Origin: Siphonodentalium dalli
Lineage: Eukaryota > Mollusca > Scaphopoda > Gadilida > Siphonodentaliidae
NCBI GenBank assembly: GCA_032622095.1
Contig: CP136064.1
Coordinates: 113,694,004 to 113,758,003, forward strand
Reading direction: 5' to 3'
DNA: 64,000 nt
Position numbers and translations under genes: made by a program. The notes beneath the pieces are model-generated. The model was not told the DNA's origin. It made no database searches and saw only the letters and a program-made list of their open reading frames with translations. Below, piece by piece: positions 43,701 to 47,876 of the stretch (position 1 is its first letter; every line of letters begins with the position of its first letter).

Positions 43701-46265
43701 CCTTGGCGAAAAAACAAGCTTGGACAAACTTGCATCCACGGACAGACAGATGGATGGACAGACAAGCAGATTCATATATATACCCCCCTCCCCATAACTT
43801 TGTTACATGGGGTATAAAAATACTTCTGCCCCTTTGTTATCTGTTCCTCTGGCTGTCATCTACTTATACTTCCTGAACCCCTCCTGATGAATAATAGACT
43901 ATTCTGATGTATTCCTTTATAGCCTGAATGGGATAATCCATTTAGTAAAGAAAGGGAATAAGATGGCAGGAATTGAATGATAACACCTTTATAGAGACTC
44001 ATTAGTGTATAATGCACATAAGCTTTCAGCCTTCCGTGAAGCCTTTATCAAGTGAAATGACAATAGATGAAATAGATGGTAAAAGCTTCACCAGCCCTCT
44101 TAATTCAGATTGTTTGGCTTCGGCAATCCGCTACGGCAACAGTATGCCGTGGCCCAGTTTGCTTCAGCAAATTGCTTCGGCAATGCTGATTGCCGTAGCC
44201 AATTATGAAGGCTGCTTCACAGAAGGCCGAAATCTTGTGTGCAAGATACGCTAATGAATCTATAAAGGTGTATATATATATCATTCAATTACTGCCATCT
44301 TATAGCTTGATCAAGACTCATACGGCTATACATATACAGTAATATCCTATATAATCGACCCCTAAACCACAGCAGAATTATGGGAAATTTTTCAGGATTT
44401 AGTCGGAAATATGGCTTGCTGCCATTCATCGGAAAGCTCTCACCGATGAATGGCAACAAGCCATATTTCCGACTAAATCCTGAAATTTTTTCCATAATTC
44501 TGCTTTGGTTAAAGAGTTGTATACTTCGGGCATTACTTTACATCAGTAAAGAAAAGGATTAATGGGCTTATGACTGGACACTCAAAGATAAACTATCTCA
44601 GCCCCGTCATCACTCAGTCATTCGAGTTTGAAATGTCCAGTCAGTTGTGACAATGGCAAATTGAGCTCATGGATTATATAGGTGTTATCATACGTTCTCT
44701 GAGATCTTTCTCCTCCTCCAGGTATCGATTTTTGTGTCTGTCTTCCTTATGTTTCCTTTTCTTTGACTTCTCTTTGCTCCTTTTAGCTGCCTGTGGTGGT
44801 TTTATGTACAAAACATCTCCTTCATCATCATCTCTAAAAAGAAAAAGACTACTCGCTCAAACCAAGGACATCTTCTTTTATAATACACCCCCTCTGAAGC
44901 CCCCCTCACTAAAATTTTGTCAAATCATGAAAATTTTACTCAATAGATTTGCGAATCAAATCGAATAAAAATTATATAATACATTTTGTATAATACATGT
45001 ATAGTATTAGAATTGGTTTATTCACATCCGCGTATTCTGCATACGAGGTGGCATCTTACATGATGTCCTCCTCAAGACTTTTAAAACACTCTCGATAAAG
45101 AATAAATATATAATTCCGAGGAGCAAATCTCACTAATTAACTTCATGTTTATATCGGATCTCAACAGACAACTTATTCTGTTAGATTTTGACTGGAATAT
45201 GATCTGACAGTTCCATTTTAACCATGATCCTCATGCTATATCTTCGTACTGACCATCCTACCTCTCGGTTGAACAACAGCTGTGACCAATTGTCAAAAAT
45301 AAAAATACATTCAAAATTCTAAGCTCAATATGCTAGATTTCTATAAACATACTCTGTATATTTAAAGTATTGAATGCAAGAACAGTTGCAGCAGTGTAAA
45401 CCTAAGTTCATGTGATCATTCAAATAAGCAGATATGGTTACAGTTGGGCATGTTAATAATAATTAATATACAAACATGGTTCAATTAAAAAAATGATTAT
45501 AAAACGACTGAGAAAAACTCCGGACAAAATTGTGTCCACGGACGATACGGACGAACAGGTGGACGGTGCGACGGACGAGCTGATACCAGTATACCCCCCC
45601 CCCCACAACTCGTTGCGGGGGGTATAATTACTCAGAAGTCACCAATCCGCATCAGCACTTGTGATCTCTTTGTCAAAACAATTATCAAAGGCAGCACAGC
45701 CTGAATTCAGCAGAAACAGTTTCACGACAGTGTGTATATGTTTCTTTGATGTAACTGACTTTGAAAGTGTACCAAGACAATATAATAATTAGCAATAATT
45801 GACTTAAATAAAGAGGCACTAATAATTTAATCATTCTTTACCCGAGCAACTGCCGAGGTACCCCAGCTAGCCACTATATAAAAGTGATCTGGCAGAATTA
45901 TGGGTAATTTTTCAGGATTTAGTCGGAAATATGGCTTGTTGCCATTCATCGGAAAGCTCTTGGCGAGAGCTTTCCGATGAATGGCAACAAGCCATATTTC
46001 CTGAAAAATTACCCATAATTCTGCTGTGGTTAAGTGGTCAATTACTTTGGGCATTACTGTATATGGTATAAGTCTTTTTTCATTGAACTTACTTCTCTTT
46101 TTTATCATCATCTGCATCTAGCTCAATAACATCATTGGAATGTACAGAAAGTGACAGATGGCTATCTTTGTCATCATCATGATCCTTGCCATGATCAGAA
46201 TCTGGACTTGATCGAAGCTCGCCATGTTCATACGGGCTCCTCTCTTTTATGTCAGTAGACGACAT
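1545..46265 (-). CDS. CDK11: CDK11 (PITSLRE) cyclin-dependent kinase gene, 5' nine coding exons, 3' part outside window
   Basis: CDK11 is a nuclear Ser/Thr kinase that works with cyclin L and acts in transcription, pre-mRNA splicing and mitosis (family knowledge). Joining 46093-46265, 44694-44833, 16615-16793, 14588-14709, 9817-9938, 8270-8410, 5123-5305, 2699-2863 and 1545-1787 gives one open frame of 489 codons, with GT donors, AG acceptors and matching phases at all eight junctions. In order it encodes an EHGELR acidic start, DVLYIKPPQ (compare DSLAIKPPQ in vertebrate CDK11), a long R/E/K-rich helical region, an SRSRS tract, a Ser/Glu acidic region, then [18 protein letters not shown] and the glycine loop [13 protein letters not shown] at residues 472-484. 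The catalytic loop, the PITSLRE helix and the C-terminus would lie at coordinates below 1. The N-terminal half is slightly longer than in vertebrates. The identification is strong; exact borders of the low-complexity exons are from phase logic only. Confidence 0.93.
1788..2698. other. CDK11 intron H/I, nothing recognised
   Basis: Ordinary AT-rich intron sequence of 911 bp. A plus-strand 106-codon open frame at 2139-2459 has no recognisable product and looks like chance. Confidence 0.5.
2699..2863 (-). CDS. CDK11: CDK11 exon H (residues 354-408), acidic region
   Basis: The acceptor is AATTGTGTCTTCAG and the donor is CCAG|GTGTGT at 2698. It codes [20 protein letters not shown], followed by a Glu-dominated run and the basic end ETKPKKP. 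This is the poly-acidic stretch that precedes the kinase domain in CDK11. It has two in-frame Met codons; in vertebrates the short p58 form starts inside this general region, but nothing here proves internal initiation. It is 165 nt with phase 1/1. Confidence 0.9.
2864..3420. other. CDK11 intron G/H, distal part
   Basis: AT-rich. At 3050-3180 there is a short phrase (GCATGAGAGCAGATGGCAGA ... AACAAAAACAAAC) that could be the tail of an old SINE-like repeat, but I see no convincing A and B boxes. Confidence 0.35.
3464..3628. repeat. Double hairpin (palindromic MITE-like family D)
   Basis: Hairpin 1 (3464-3532) has arms GCCAGTGCATTCTCTTATAT and its complement; hairpin 2 (3560-3628) is an inverted copy of hairpin 1, so the whole 165 bp also folds on itself. 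Related copies: a full hairpin at 37601-37671 and partial ones at 4434-4505 and 13362-13415. A shared flank reads GTAGCATTAAAGACCCTGTG. Confidence 0.8.
4770..5029. repeat. Compound palindrome (hairpin family C), next to exon G
   Basis: Two hairpins in inverted order, each with arms GCAGAATGAGGTCCCCAGAG and complement. The outer flanks AATCAAGCC ... GGCTTGATT and GTGTCTGTCATTTGCAGAATG are also inverted, so all 260 bp form one large stem. It ends about 95 nt from the donor of CDK11 exon G. Confidence 0.85.
5123..5305 (-). CDS. CDK11: CDK11 exon G (residues 293-353), Ser/Glu-rich
   Basis: The acceptor is CTTTCTTTAAAAG and the donor is CTCTG|GTAATT at 5122. It runs from [15 protein letters not shown] through a Lys/Glu-rich stretch to [20 protein letters not shown], which resembles the DISDSERKTSSAESSSAESG part of vertebrate CDK11. 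Its length of 183 nt and phase 1/1 ends allow in-frame skipping. A palindromic repeat lies within about 100 nt on each side. Confidence 0.87.
5392..5612. repeat. Hairpin family C copy with downstream tail module
   Basis: The hairpin at 5392-5484 has arms beginning GCAGAATGAGGTCCACAGAG. A ~125-bp tail follows (ATGGGAGATATAGACTCAGA ... GGGATATAGAGAAACT) that is also seen behind the copy at 15280-15371. It lies 87 nt from the exon G acceptor, on the opposite side from the compound palindrome at 4770-5029. Confidence 0.75.
5615..6092. repeat. Dispersed repeat family A/G, ends in a short hairpin
   Basis: It starts at GAGGCCGATCACGATCGGCA, contains two copies of a CATAAC...CTGAGAAAC...CAAAATTTGGTT module, a (GACG)n-like tract, and ends in the perfect hairpin TGTACCATACTATGGTATGG. 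The same start is at 47551 and 13197; the same end is at 7440 and 14300. Such ends are common in bivalve repeats; the class is uncertain. Confidence 0.7.
6093..6840. other. CDK11 intron F/G, nothing recognised
   Basis: AT-rich intron sequence without splice-bounded frames or clear repeats. Confidence 0.5.
6850..7450. repeat. Tandem ~160-bp repeat with GACG minisatellite and terminal hairpin
   Basis: Units marked by CCAAAAACTATACAGGTGAG recur near 7047 and 7205, with a diverged one before them. A GACGGACA-type minisatellite fills 7308-7393, and the element closes with the ATGGTATGGGTACACATAAA hairpin seen at 6080 and 14300. It is the same 3' architecture as the element at 5615-6092. Confidence 0.7.
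7527..7619. repeat. Hairpin family C copy
   Basis: 93-bp near-perfect hairpin with arms GCAGAATGAGGTCCCCAGAG / complement and an 11-nt loop, flanked by GCCTAA on one side and AAATGACTGGCACACTA on the other, the family's usual flanks. Confidence 0.85.
7720..8269. other. CDK11 intron F/G, proximal part
   Basis: Apart from an isolated TTGAGCTAAAAATGAG end-motif near 7720 (right end of the CTCAACTT repeat family) I see nothing. Confidence 0.4.
8270..8410 (-). CDS. CDK11: CDK11 exon F (residues 246-292), RS tract
   Basis: The acceptor is CTTTATTGACAG and the donor CAC|GTAAGT at 8269 is strong. Two bases complete Asp246, then 46 codons and one base. It holds [15 protein letters not shown] and ends RRKHSTPP, comparable to the SHWSRSPPRPPRE region of vertebrate CDK11. 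RS tracts are phosphorylated and bind splicing factors (family knowledge). The exon is 141 nt with phase 1 at both ends, so it can be skipped in frame. Confidence 0.87.
8411..9816. other. CDK11 intron E/F with one recognisable repeat
   Basis: Mostly plain AT-rich sequence. At 9280-9395 lies a repeat (CAGATTGTTTGGCTTTGGCA ... CCGTAGCCAATTATGA) with a direct-orientation relative at 44095-44216; both contain short inverted GCTTCGGC/GCCGTAGC parts. Confidence 0.55.
9817..9938 (-). CDS. CDK11: CDK11 exon E (residues 205-245), RE/KE-rich helix
   Basis: The acceptor is TTCATTCTGCAG and the donor is GAAG|GTATGA at 9816. One base completes Arg205, then 40 codons and one base. It reads [20 protein letters not shown] and continues [19 protein letters not shown], close in type to the LEQLERKRERERK and RAEERRKERE stretches of vertebrate CDK11. 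A long single alpha-helix or coiled coil is expected. Confidence 0.87.
10021..10560. repeat. Short inverted-repeat element plus tandem AATAACTCTAGAA units
   Basis: 10021-10244 opens with CTGTAGCTCAACTTGAGAGG, holds a CTAAGATGGCCACTGGCGGC phrase and closes with AAGTTGAGCT, giving a short inverted AGCTCAACTT end. It is followed by two ~150-bp units (near 10245 and 10390) with TTTCATTCAGATCCAATAAC; relatives of these units are at 15590-15850 and 16310-16575. Confidence 0.65.
10650..11010. repeat. CTCAACTT / AAGATGGC repeat family copy
   Basis: It opens CTGAAGCTCAACTTGGAAAG and contains GCCGAATAACCCCAAAATGA and TCCCATCTACATGTCAATGT, ending at a further CACTGTAGCTCAACTT. Same family as 11990-12480. 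Confidence 0.65.
11011..11990. other. CDK11 intron D/E, nothing recognised
   Basis: A 97-codon minus-strand frame at 11687-11980 shows no family likeness and no splice context. No repeat structure was noted. Confidence 0.45.
11990..12480. repeat. AAGATGGC repeat array
   Basis: Three to four diverged units with CCAAGATGGCTG, TTGCCGAATAACCCCAAAAT and CCTGTAGCCCGTGCTAATGG, about 150 bp apart. Confidence 0.7.
12483..12600. repeat. Hairpin repeat with AAGTTCAACA arms
   Basis: Inverted arms GAAATGTTCAGAAATAAGTT and their complement around 12530-12595. Single arms of the same family, with the lead-in CTACACTAAATACTCA, occur near 34530-34610, 37920-37960, 46460-46490 and 47080-47140. Confidence 0.6.
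12720..12988. repeat. AAGATGGC repeat copy containing a 30-bp perfect inverted duplication
   Basis: The unit starts CCAAGATGGCCAACAGCAGC and ends ACAAGTTGAGCTAAAAATG. Inside, 12831-12860 (ATTTCAGAATGATCCGACCA and 10 more bases) is repeated perfectly inverted at 12866-12895 with a 5-nt spacer. Confidence 0.75.
14050..14312. repeat. Dispersed repeat family A copy
   Basis: AATGGCCATAACTCAGTTAA, CTGAGAAATTAATATACAAA, a GACGGATGGACGGAC tract, and the terminal hairpin with TACCATACTATGGTATGG. Related to 5615-6092. A partial start of the family is at 13197-13250. Confidence 0.65.
14313..14587. other. CDK11 intron D/E, proximal part
   Basis: A minor GGATGGATGGATGGACG run near 14485-14512; otherwise nothing recognised. 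Confidence 0.4.
14588..14709 (-). CDS. CDK11: CDK11 exon D (residues 165-204), charged coiled region
   Basis: The acceptor is ATTATCATTTAAG (weak pyrimidine tract) and the donor AGAG|GTGAGT at 14587 is near consensus. Forty codons plus AG. The second half, [18 protein letters not shown], is the R/E/K-rich helical type found across the central N-terminal region of CDK11. The first 18 residues are less typical, so a start further inside the exon is possible, but phase 0 fits exon C exactly. Confidence 0.75.
14792..14884. repeat. Hairpin family C copy
   Basis: 93-bp hairpin with arms starting GCAGAATGAGGTCCCCATAG, flanked by GTGTGACTGTCATTT and CTTAGGCCTT; 82 nt upstream of exon D in transcript sense. 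Confidence 0.8.
15280..15500. repeat. Hairpin family C copy with tail module
   Basis: Hairpin 15280-15371, then the ~125-bp tail (TATGGGAAACCTACGATCAT ... ATAGTGGTATAGAAACT) that also follows the copy at 5392. Confidence 0.75.
15590..16575. repeat. Two related repeats ending in GGATGGACG-rich tracts
   Basis: 15590-15850 and 16310-16575 share AATGAATAACTC-AAAACAGA, AGTGAACATC-ATGCCCA, TTTCATTCAGATCCGACAA and closing GGACGG tracts followed by GGGGGTATAAA-type ends; related to 10245-10560. The sequence between (15850-16310) is unassigned. Confidence 0.6.
16615..16793 (-). CDS. CDK11: CDK11 exon C (residues 105-164), charged region
   Basis: It follows a 27.9-kb intron. The acceptor is CTTGTGTTTTGAAG and the donor AAG|GTAGAG at 16614. 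The phase fits exon B (C|GT gives Arg105), and 59 codons end in phase 0. It reads [20 protein letters not shown], then a basic stretch ending PDESRRK. Sequence similarity to vertebrate CDK11 is compositional only (charged, helical, Arg-rich), so this exon rests on phase, splice signals and strand. It could be lineage-specific. Confidence 0.72.
16794..17465. other. Start of the 27.9-kb CDK11 intron B/C (exon C side)
   Basis: A short hairpin with GATTCGAGCATGAGA arms lies near 17308-17352. Nothing else recognised. Confidence 0.4.
17466..17630. repeat. 165-bp palindromic MITE-like element
   Basis: Arms run from GATCTCCAACGAGTTATGTT inward through ATATAAGATTTTATGAAAC to GATTCACAACGAGT and back, with few mismatches. 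Its structure resembles the palindrome at 28440. Confidence 0.85.
17625..18095. repeat. Inverted-repeat element with ATATCACATGAAA ends
   Basis: It opens TGTATATCACATGAAA; at 18011-18048 a perfect short palindrome GGGTTTCATGTGATATA is followed by its complement. The sequence from about 17950 to 18095 also folds over ~55 bp (ACTAGTGACAGATAAGAAAA with TTTCCTTATCTCTCACTAGT). Confidence 0.6.
18100..20515. other. Intron B/C, nothing recognised
   Basis: AT-rich, without splice-bounded coding frames or identifiable mobile elements. A short GAATATCAACAAAAT phrase occurs twice (18587 and 18742). Confidence 0.45.
20517..21506 (-). mobile_element. Pogo/Tigger-like DNA transposon remnant (990 bp)
   Basis: Terminal inverted repeats CAGTAAAACCTCTCCAAACC (20517) and its complement ending at 21506. 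TA flanks the left end, CA the right, so the TA target duplication may have decayed. On the minus strand from 20866 a fragment starts [20 protein letters not shown], then PKPTRAQ, and after a frame slip ELSIKY...KST, matching the N-terminal Psq/CENP-B-type helix-turn-helix of Pogo transposases. The DDE catalytic part is missing, so it is non-autonomous. Confidence 0.75.
21507..21975. other. Intron B/C with short repeat phrases
   Basis: 21595-21690 holds repeated GCCATGGCA palindromic phrases. 21758-21810 (AATATAGCCATATCAGCAGT) resembles 13795-13840. A poly-C run sits near 21822. Confidence 0.4.
21978..22737. repeat. Tandem ~172-bp repeat element with GCCCCCGAC / GTCGGGGGC ends
   Basis: Three units marked AGGGCCATAACTCTGG at 22183, 22353 and 22527. 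The last two are near-identical over CGCTATGCATGTAGCTGTTC and the following ~100 bp. It ends in a GTACGGACGTACGGAAGTAC tract and a GCCGACTTCAAGTCGGGGGC hairpin. This is a typical bivalve dispersed repeat architecture (recollection, unsearched). Confidence 0.75.
23700..24955 (+). mobile_element. 5'-truncated LINE: reverse transcriptase C-terminus and 3' UTR
   Basis: Frame 23756-24190 reads [46 protein letters not shown] and [10 protein letters not shown], the conserved region just after the RT thumb in Jockey/CR1-like non-LTR elements. A +1 shift near 24175 gives [17 protein letters not shown]; a second shift at the A-run 24232-24243 gives [20 protein letters not shown] and stop at 24319, a Cys cluster at the ORF end. 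A long 3' UTR ends with CAATAAATTATC and a (TATC)n tail at 24937-24953. It lies antisense in CDK11 intron B/C; dead by frameshift and truncation. Confidence 0.82.
24956..26390. other. Intron B/C, nothing recognised
   Basis: No supported gene or repeat. Short open frames here have no recognisable content. Confidence 0.45.
26390..27345. repeat. Largest AAGATGGC tandem array (five ~150-bp units)
   Basis: Units start near 26574, 26722, 26875, 27023 and 27176, each with AAGATGGC, TCCCATCTAGAGGTAAC-like and GATCGGATGAGGGATGTGGC phrases. The array is bounded by CTGTAGCTCAATTTGGGGAG on the left and AAACAAGTAGAGCTAAAAAT on the right, the usual family ends. Confidence 0.82.
27346..28440. other. Intron B/C, nothing recognised
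   Basis: A TGACGTCA motif stands at 28337 with no other promoter sign. A poly-G run sits near 27876. Confidence 0.4.
28440..28570. repeat. Palindromic MITE-like element
   Basis: Arms GTTCTATTTTATACGTAATT ... ATTTGAGCC and complement across a 12-nt loop (28500-28511). Similar in design to 17466-17630. Confidence 0.8.
28570..32820. other. Intron B/C, largely featureless
   Basis: 29340-29660 contains a GTCAATAACTC / GGTTCCCATGCTGGTTGACA / GCTCGGACAAAGTTCTGGAT module related to 38080-38225 and 47395-47550. At 32395-32500 the minus strand has GACGATTCAAATCTTACTT, vaguely like a tRNA B box of a SINE, not convincing. Otherwise nothing. Confidence 0.4.
32826..32995. repeat. GC-rich degenerate inverted repeat
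   Basis: GGGCGTTCTCTAGGCC, then CGGGCCGCGGGCCGATAATG with ATATCGGCCCGCCGCCCGG as an inverted partner. It resembles a decayed relative of the palindrome at 33341. Confidence 0.45.
33341..33520. repeat. 180-bp palindromic MITE-like element
   Basis: Arms AATAACATGATTTCATCGGG, TTATGGTTTATTAACGGCCC and ATGATTAACAGCCCTCGGGC each return as complement on the right. The apex is CGACTTCGTCTCG. Confidence 0.85.
33893..34362. repeat. Tandem direct duplication, 235-bp period
   Basis: Copy 1 at 33893-34127 and copy 2 at 34128-34362, a few percent diverged. Marks: GTCACCTTGATGCTGTCTT, AAACAGTAACTGTTATCGGG, GTAAAATAACGCCAAACAGG and CACTCGACTGTTAAAAAAGA. Confidence 0.9.
34963..37521. mobile_element. hAT-like non-autonomous element, split by a second hAT-like element
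   Basis: Ends CAGTGTTCGCGCTG (34963) and CAGCGCGAACACTG (ending 37521), flanked by a perfect 8-bp target duplication ATTCCGGG at 34955-34962 and 37522-37529. Eight-bp duplications and CAGTG-type ends are hAT hallmarks. After removing the inner element it is about 1.3 kb, without a transposase frame. Subterminal TGGCCAAA/TTTGGCTAA motifs are repeated near both ends (36230-36300 and 37390-37490), as hAT transposase-binding sites often are. Confidence 0.85.
34984..36227. mobile_element. Younger hAT-like element nested in the first (1244 bp)
   Basis: Ends TAGTGTTGTG and CACAACACTA, flanked by a perfect 8-bp duplication GTCGGTGG at 34976-34983 and 36228-36235. Subterminal CCGAGAAAACAACTCGGTTT and AAAACCGAAACCGAGGTTTT are inverted relatives. 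Open frames inside are short and unrecognised; it is non-autonomous. Confidence 0.88.
37601..37671. repeat. Hairpin family D copy
   Basis: GCCAATGCATTCTCTTATAT with its complement across CTATTGGGGA; lead-in AAAACCCTGT as at 3455. Confidence 0.8.
37960..38225. repeat. Dispersed repeat (AACTAGAGG start)
   Basis: It starts AAAACTAGAGGCGAGACTGC and continues GCTCGGACAAAATTATGAAT and TTCTAAGTCGAAAAAGGGGG. Relatives are at 29500-29650 and 47228-47550. Confidence 0.6.
38220..38575. mobile_element. Complete MITE with ~46-bp terminal inverted repeats
   Basis: Left end AAAATTAAAATTAGTTTTTC CTCAAGGGAAGCCCGAAACT from 38230; the exact complement ends at 38565, and looser AT-rich homology extends to about 38220 and 38575. 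The interior includes GCATGAATGCGTCCCGTGCA. The left half is homologous, inverted, to 43490-43714, the right end of the larger element next door. Confidence 0.85.
38940..40930. repeat. GC-rich diverged repeat cassette, unidentified
   Basis: GGAGGATTGGATGCCCGAAT at 39029 returns as GGAGGATTGGTTGCCCGAAT at 39819 and more weakly at 40854. CGTAATGGAGTGGGCCACGG occurs at 39691 and 40379; GTTGGCTGGTGCGCT at 39733 and 40780. In one plus frame two copies read [17 protein letters not shown] and [17 protein letters not shown], so similarity shows at protein level, but each frame is broken and I recognise no family. Confidence 0.6.
40910..41640. repeat. Imperfect tandem array with CGCAATATAAATGC marks
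   Basis: Marks at about 40923, 41288, 41448 and 41600. Each unit also has GATAATCAATTGGATATGAG and AATAGAAGGAAAAGAGCCAT phrases. Minus-strand translation repeats a [17 protein letters not shown]-like segment three times. Confidence 0.65.
41640..43490. other. Interior of the 5.1-kb element, nothing recognised
   Basis: Short open frames on both strands (for example 42105-42377 minus, 42183-42389 plus) have no identifiable motif. GCCATCAATGGCCATCAATGG occurs near 43230. Confidence 0.4.
43720..43830. repeat. GACAGACAGATGG tract with ATACCCC/GGGGTAT hairpin end
   Basis: ACGGACAGACAGATGGATGG followed by TATACCCCCCTCCCCATAAC and GGGGTATAAAA. A related end is at 45500-45625, with TATACCCCCCCCCCCACAAC. 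Confidence 0.55.
44371..44503. repeat. 133-bp palindrome, family F, downstream of exon B
   Basis: AGCAGAATTATGGGAAATTT, TTTAGTCGGAAATATGGCTT and GCCATTCATCGG return as complement. Wider ends GTAATATCC ... GGGCATTAC suggest a ~200-bp MITE at 44338-44540. It lies about 190 nt past the exon B donor. Confidence 0.88.
44694..44833 (-). CDS. CDK11: CDK11 exon B (residues 58-104): IKPPQ motif
   Basis: The acceptor is TTTTTCTTTTTAG and the donor is C|GTATGA at 44693. One base completes Lys58, then come 46 codons and one leftover base. It reads [14 protein letters not shown], then Lys/Arg-rich sequence ending [11 protein letters not shown]. The DxLxIKPPQ block is the best N-terminal landmark of CDK11. 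[13 protein letters not shown] is a likely nuclear localisation signal. The 140-nt length means that skipping this exon would break the frame. Two copies of the same palindromic repeat flank it. Confidence 0.9.
45892..46024. repeat. 133-bp palindrome, family F, between exons A and B
   Basis: GCAGAATTATGGGTAATTTT ... apex GAAAGCTCTTGGCGAGAGCTTTC ... and the complement. It starts 69 nt past the exon A donor. With the copy at 44371 it brackets exon B. Confidence 0.88.
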
Positions 46266-46321
46266 TTCTGCTATCTATGTTACCACCTCCTCTGCATCAC
46301 AATTCTGGTTTTAAATCATAC
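46093..46321 (-). CDS. CDK11: CDK11 exon A: 5' leader plus first coding exon (residues 1-57)
   Basis: An acceptor with a TTTCTCTTGTTTCAG tract ends at 46322, followed by 56 nt of leader and ATG at 46265-46263. An in-frame TAG 12 nt upstream (46277-46275) makes this the first usable in-frame Met, and G stands at -3. The exon codes [20 protein letters not shown] and a run of Asp/His/Lys, and ends in DDDKKE plus two bases before a GTAAGT donor at 46092. EHGELR matches the EEGELR motif near the start of vertebrate CDK11. Because the exon opens with an acceptor, at least one non-coding exon must lie further up. Confidence 0.88.
46266..46321 (-). promoter_or_regulatory. CDK11 5' leader segment with two short upstream ORFs
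   Basis: Two upstream ATGs lie in the 56-nt leader part of exon A: ATG ATT TAA at 46319-46311, and ATG CAG AGG AGG TGG TAA at 46297-46280. Both end before the main ATG at 46265. Very short upstream ORFs of this kind often lower translation of the main frame; that effect is inferred here. Confidence 0.55.
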
Positions 46322-47227
46322 CTGAAACAAGAGAAAGCAATAGTGCATTAACTGGTTCTGTACTACAAATATACATGTACATTGGAATGGTTATTAATCT
46401 GGAGAGGTTTGTAGGAATATAACAGATAATGCAAGTACAGAGCAGTGCTATTTGTAGGAGGGGAAATGTGCAAATAATAAGTTCAACAAACAACCTACTG
46501 TGAATAGCTTTGATTTCGTTGGCATCAATTTTCGTGGTTTCTTATAAAAAGTCCATTTCCTGGGGACATGAATTCGTGGATCTATTCATTATATTTATCC
46601 ACATCCGCAGGACCAACAATAGCCGGTTTGTGACATACATGTATTTGATTAGTGACTATTTTGAGAAATTGGTCCTCCAGATATTTCAGCGCCGAAAGGG
46701 CATCATGCAATCAGTGCACTGGCTTAATTTCACAAGCTGGTCAGATAGTTATTTATTGTTTTATGTAACCTGCATGTGGTGAAACCATTAGCCTTTATCA
46801 AGAGATCAATTCATTGGCCATTGTTTATATAAACTAGTATAGAAGCCTTAGAAGGGACCAGACGATGTAGTATATAAAGAATAATGAATTGACCACTCAC
46901 AAACGACTGATACTAGTATTTTTCATAAATTTATTTCATTCCATCTCGTCTTCCATGTTTTACTCAACTCATTAATAGTTATGCTACCAATTCAGAGATC
47001 ATTATTTCGTGATTGGACCAAACCATGAAATCAATGAATAATAGACCCCCACAAACTAAAAGGATTTTACAGTAATATCTGAACATTTATTATGGGAACT
47101 ACCTGTCAATGAGTATTTAGTACAGATAGGGTTAACTCTTTCAATGGTTATTCCCGGAATACTGAGATGATGTTACTAATGCTTTTTATGGCAATTCCTG
47201 GAATATCGCGACTTTATATTTTCCTGA
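46322..47227. other. CDK11 upstream intron, nothing recognised
   Basis: Only isolated arms of the AAGTTCAACA hairpin family (46470-46490, 47080-47140). Confidence 0.45.
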
Positions 47228-47690
47228 CATTAAAAACTAGAGGTGTGACTGTCCCAATGGGACTAAGGATACCCCCCATGTTTTTAAAACACTAAGATGT
47301 TTCACCTGTCAGTAAACATTTAGTTAAAATAATAAAATAACAGATTCCCATTGCAGGTGCACAACACTAACCCTAATCCTAAACCGATTGACCGAAAAAT
47401 GTAGGAATAAAAGCTCGGACAAAATTATGCATGTTGCAAAAATGTTCTAAGTCAAAAAAGGAGAATAACTCTATGAAAAAAATTGGACAGACATCATAAT
47501 CGTAGGTGCACATGTTCCCATGGTACTACATATCTGTGCCAAGTTTCAACGAGAGGCCGATCACGATCGGCAGATGTTAACCCATACCTTGGCGATAGTG
47601 ATTAGCTATTTTCAGCTTGGACACTAAAATCCTATCTTTTTTTAAAAGGGTCATAATTCTGTTAAAAAAAATTGAAAGTAGTTATATATT
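47228..47690. repeat. Two dispersed repeats back to back
   Basis: 47228-47550 is the AACTAGAGG family (related to 37960). 47551-47690 is the GAGGCCGATCACGATCGGCA family, nearly identical to 5617-5760 over CCATACCTTGGCGATAGTGA. Confidence 0.7.
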
Positions 47691-47876
47691 ACGTTTTTCC
47701 CGATAACTTACCTTATCGGATCCCAAAACAAAAAACAAAAAAACAAATGTCCCTCCCGCCCCTACCCACAGGCGCTTGTGAATTTTGTTTTTATATTATA
47801 TACTATATACATCATATAAGGCGGGACATTCTGGTGGCAAGATTGAGCAGCCATTGTTGATTCGGCCGTGTAGGAG

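Larger units (their letters stand above)
38574..43714. mobile_element. 5.1-kb terminal-inverted-repeat element carrying a GC-rich repeated cassette
   Basis: Ends TTTTTCCACCAAGGAGAAGC + CCTTCAACTGAACTATATGG (38576 on) and the complement at 43671-43714, about 44 bp with few mismatches. The ends belong to the same family as the MITE at 38220. Inside, 38940-40930 is GC-rich, unlike its surroundings, and consists of diverged copies of the same segments; 40910-41640 is a tandem array. No transposase motif is visible. It could be the parent of the MITE, a composite, or two unrelated MITE copies bracketing other DNA. Confidence 0.5.
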
